From Nematopogon swammerdamellus (Eukaryota > Arthropoda > Insecta > Lepidoptera > Adelidae), in assembly GCA_946902875.1 (NCBI GenBank), contig OX336344.1, positions 20,357,791-20,421,790 on the forward strand: a DNA stretch of 64,000 bases, given 5' to 3'. Position numbers and translations under genes: made by a program. The notes beneath the pieces were generated by a model, which was not told the DNA's origin, searched no databases, and saw nothing but the letters and a program-made list of their open reading frames with translations. This document shows, in pieces, positions 63,826-64,000 of this stretch (its first letter is position 1; each line of letters starts with the position of its first letter).

Positions 63826-64000
63826 TAAAAAATAAAAAACCTTGATCGCAGTCCGTGTTTTCTGCCCAATTCAGTGTACCCGTCACGTTCAAAAGGAAGC
63901 GCAAAACTGCATTGTTCTGGCGAGACCGAAGCGTGATGGGTTGTTTGATATCACCAGTGACGTTTCCGAACGTCTTAGACTCCACAAGAGCGTGTTGTAT
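63826..64000. other. Window end, nothing identified
   Basis: Contains a scrap resembling SINE bodies (CCGTGTTTTCTGCCCAATTC) and no exon. Confidence 0.4.

Overview
The window is eukaryotic nuclear DNA, most likely from a lepidopteran insect (moth or butterfly). The signs are AT-rich intronic sequence, small exons with GT-AG junctions, and dense dispersed repeats (tRNA-derived SINEs, jockey/CR1-like non-LTR elements, mariner copies, hairpin MITEs) of the kind familiar from moth genomes. The order is an inference; no species is assigned. Nothing looks prokaryotic.

The coding content is one remarkable locus on the minus strand: 36 small exons (T1-T36, numbered by coordinate; transcription runs T36 to T1) spread from 502 to 62464. 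Each encodes one complete ten-cysteine TIL (trypsin inhibitor-like) domain. Every exon starts in phase 1, ends in phase 1 and has a length divisible by three (171 to 207 bases), so exons can be joined, skipped or duplicated without breaking frame. Together they encode about 2245 residues (6735 bases, about 10.5 percent of the window). The array enters from beyond the right edge and leaves beyond the left edge. A phase-compatible exon with an in-frame stop at 35775-35917 may end one gene (T36-T18), making T17-T1 a second gene. No signal-peptide exon was found, so the number of genes is unresolved.

The domains fall into subfamilies: A (short C5-C6 loop of three residues; T2, T14, T18-T21, T24-T26, T28, T30-T34), B (T6-T9, T12, T13), C (T4, T10, T16), D (T3, T15), E (T5, T11, T17), F (Gln/Pro-rich loop; T22, T23, T27, T29, T35, T36) and G (T1). 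In the left half the classes recur in fixed order, E-C-D-A-B-B in transcript order, which means a multi-exon module was copied two to three times. In the right half local duplications made T22/T23, T26+T27/T28+T29 and T24/T30. One exon (T2) is broken by a retroposon with a 6-bp target duplication, and two decayed pseudoexons lie between live ones.

By layout: 1-11.4 kb holds T1, broken T2 and a 10-kb block of nested transposons; 11.4-33.8 kb holds T3-T17 with satellites in the introns; 33.8-36.8 kb is a TE-rich gap with the candidate terminal exon; 36.8-62.5 kb holds T18-T36; 62.5-64 kb is transposon sequence. Likely products are secreted multi-domain protease inhibitors or cysteine-rich structural proteins. 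Loop diversity suggests many protease targets. Exon borders come from reading splice consensus and domain homology by eye, not from transcripts.
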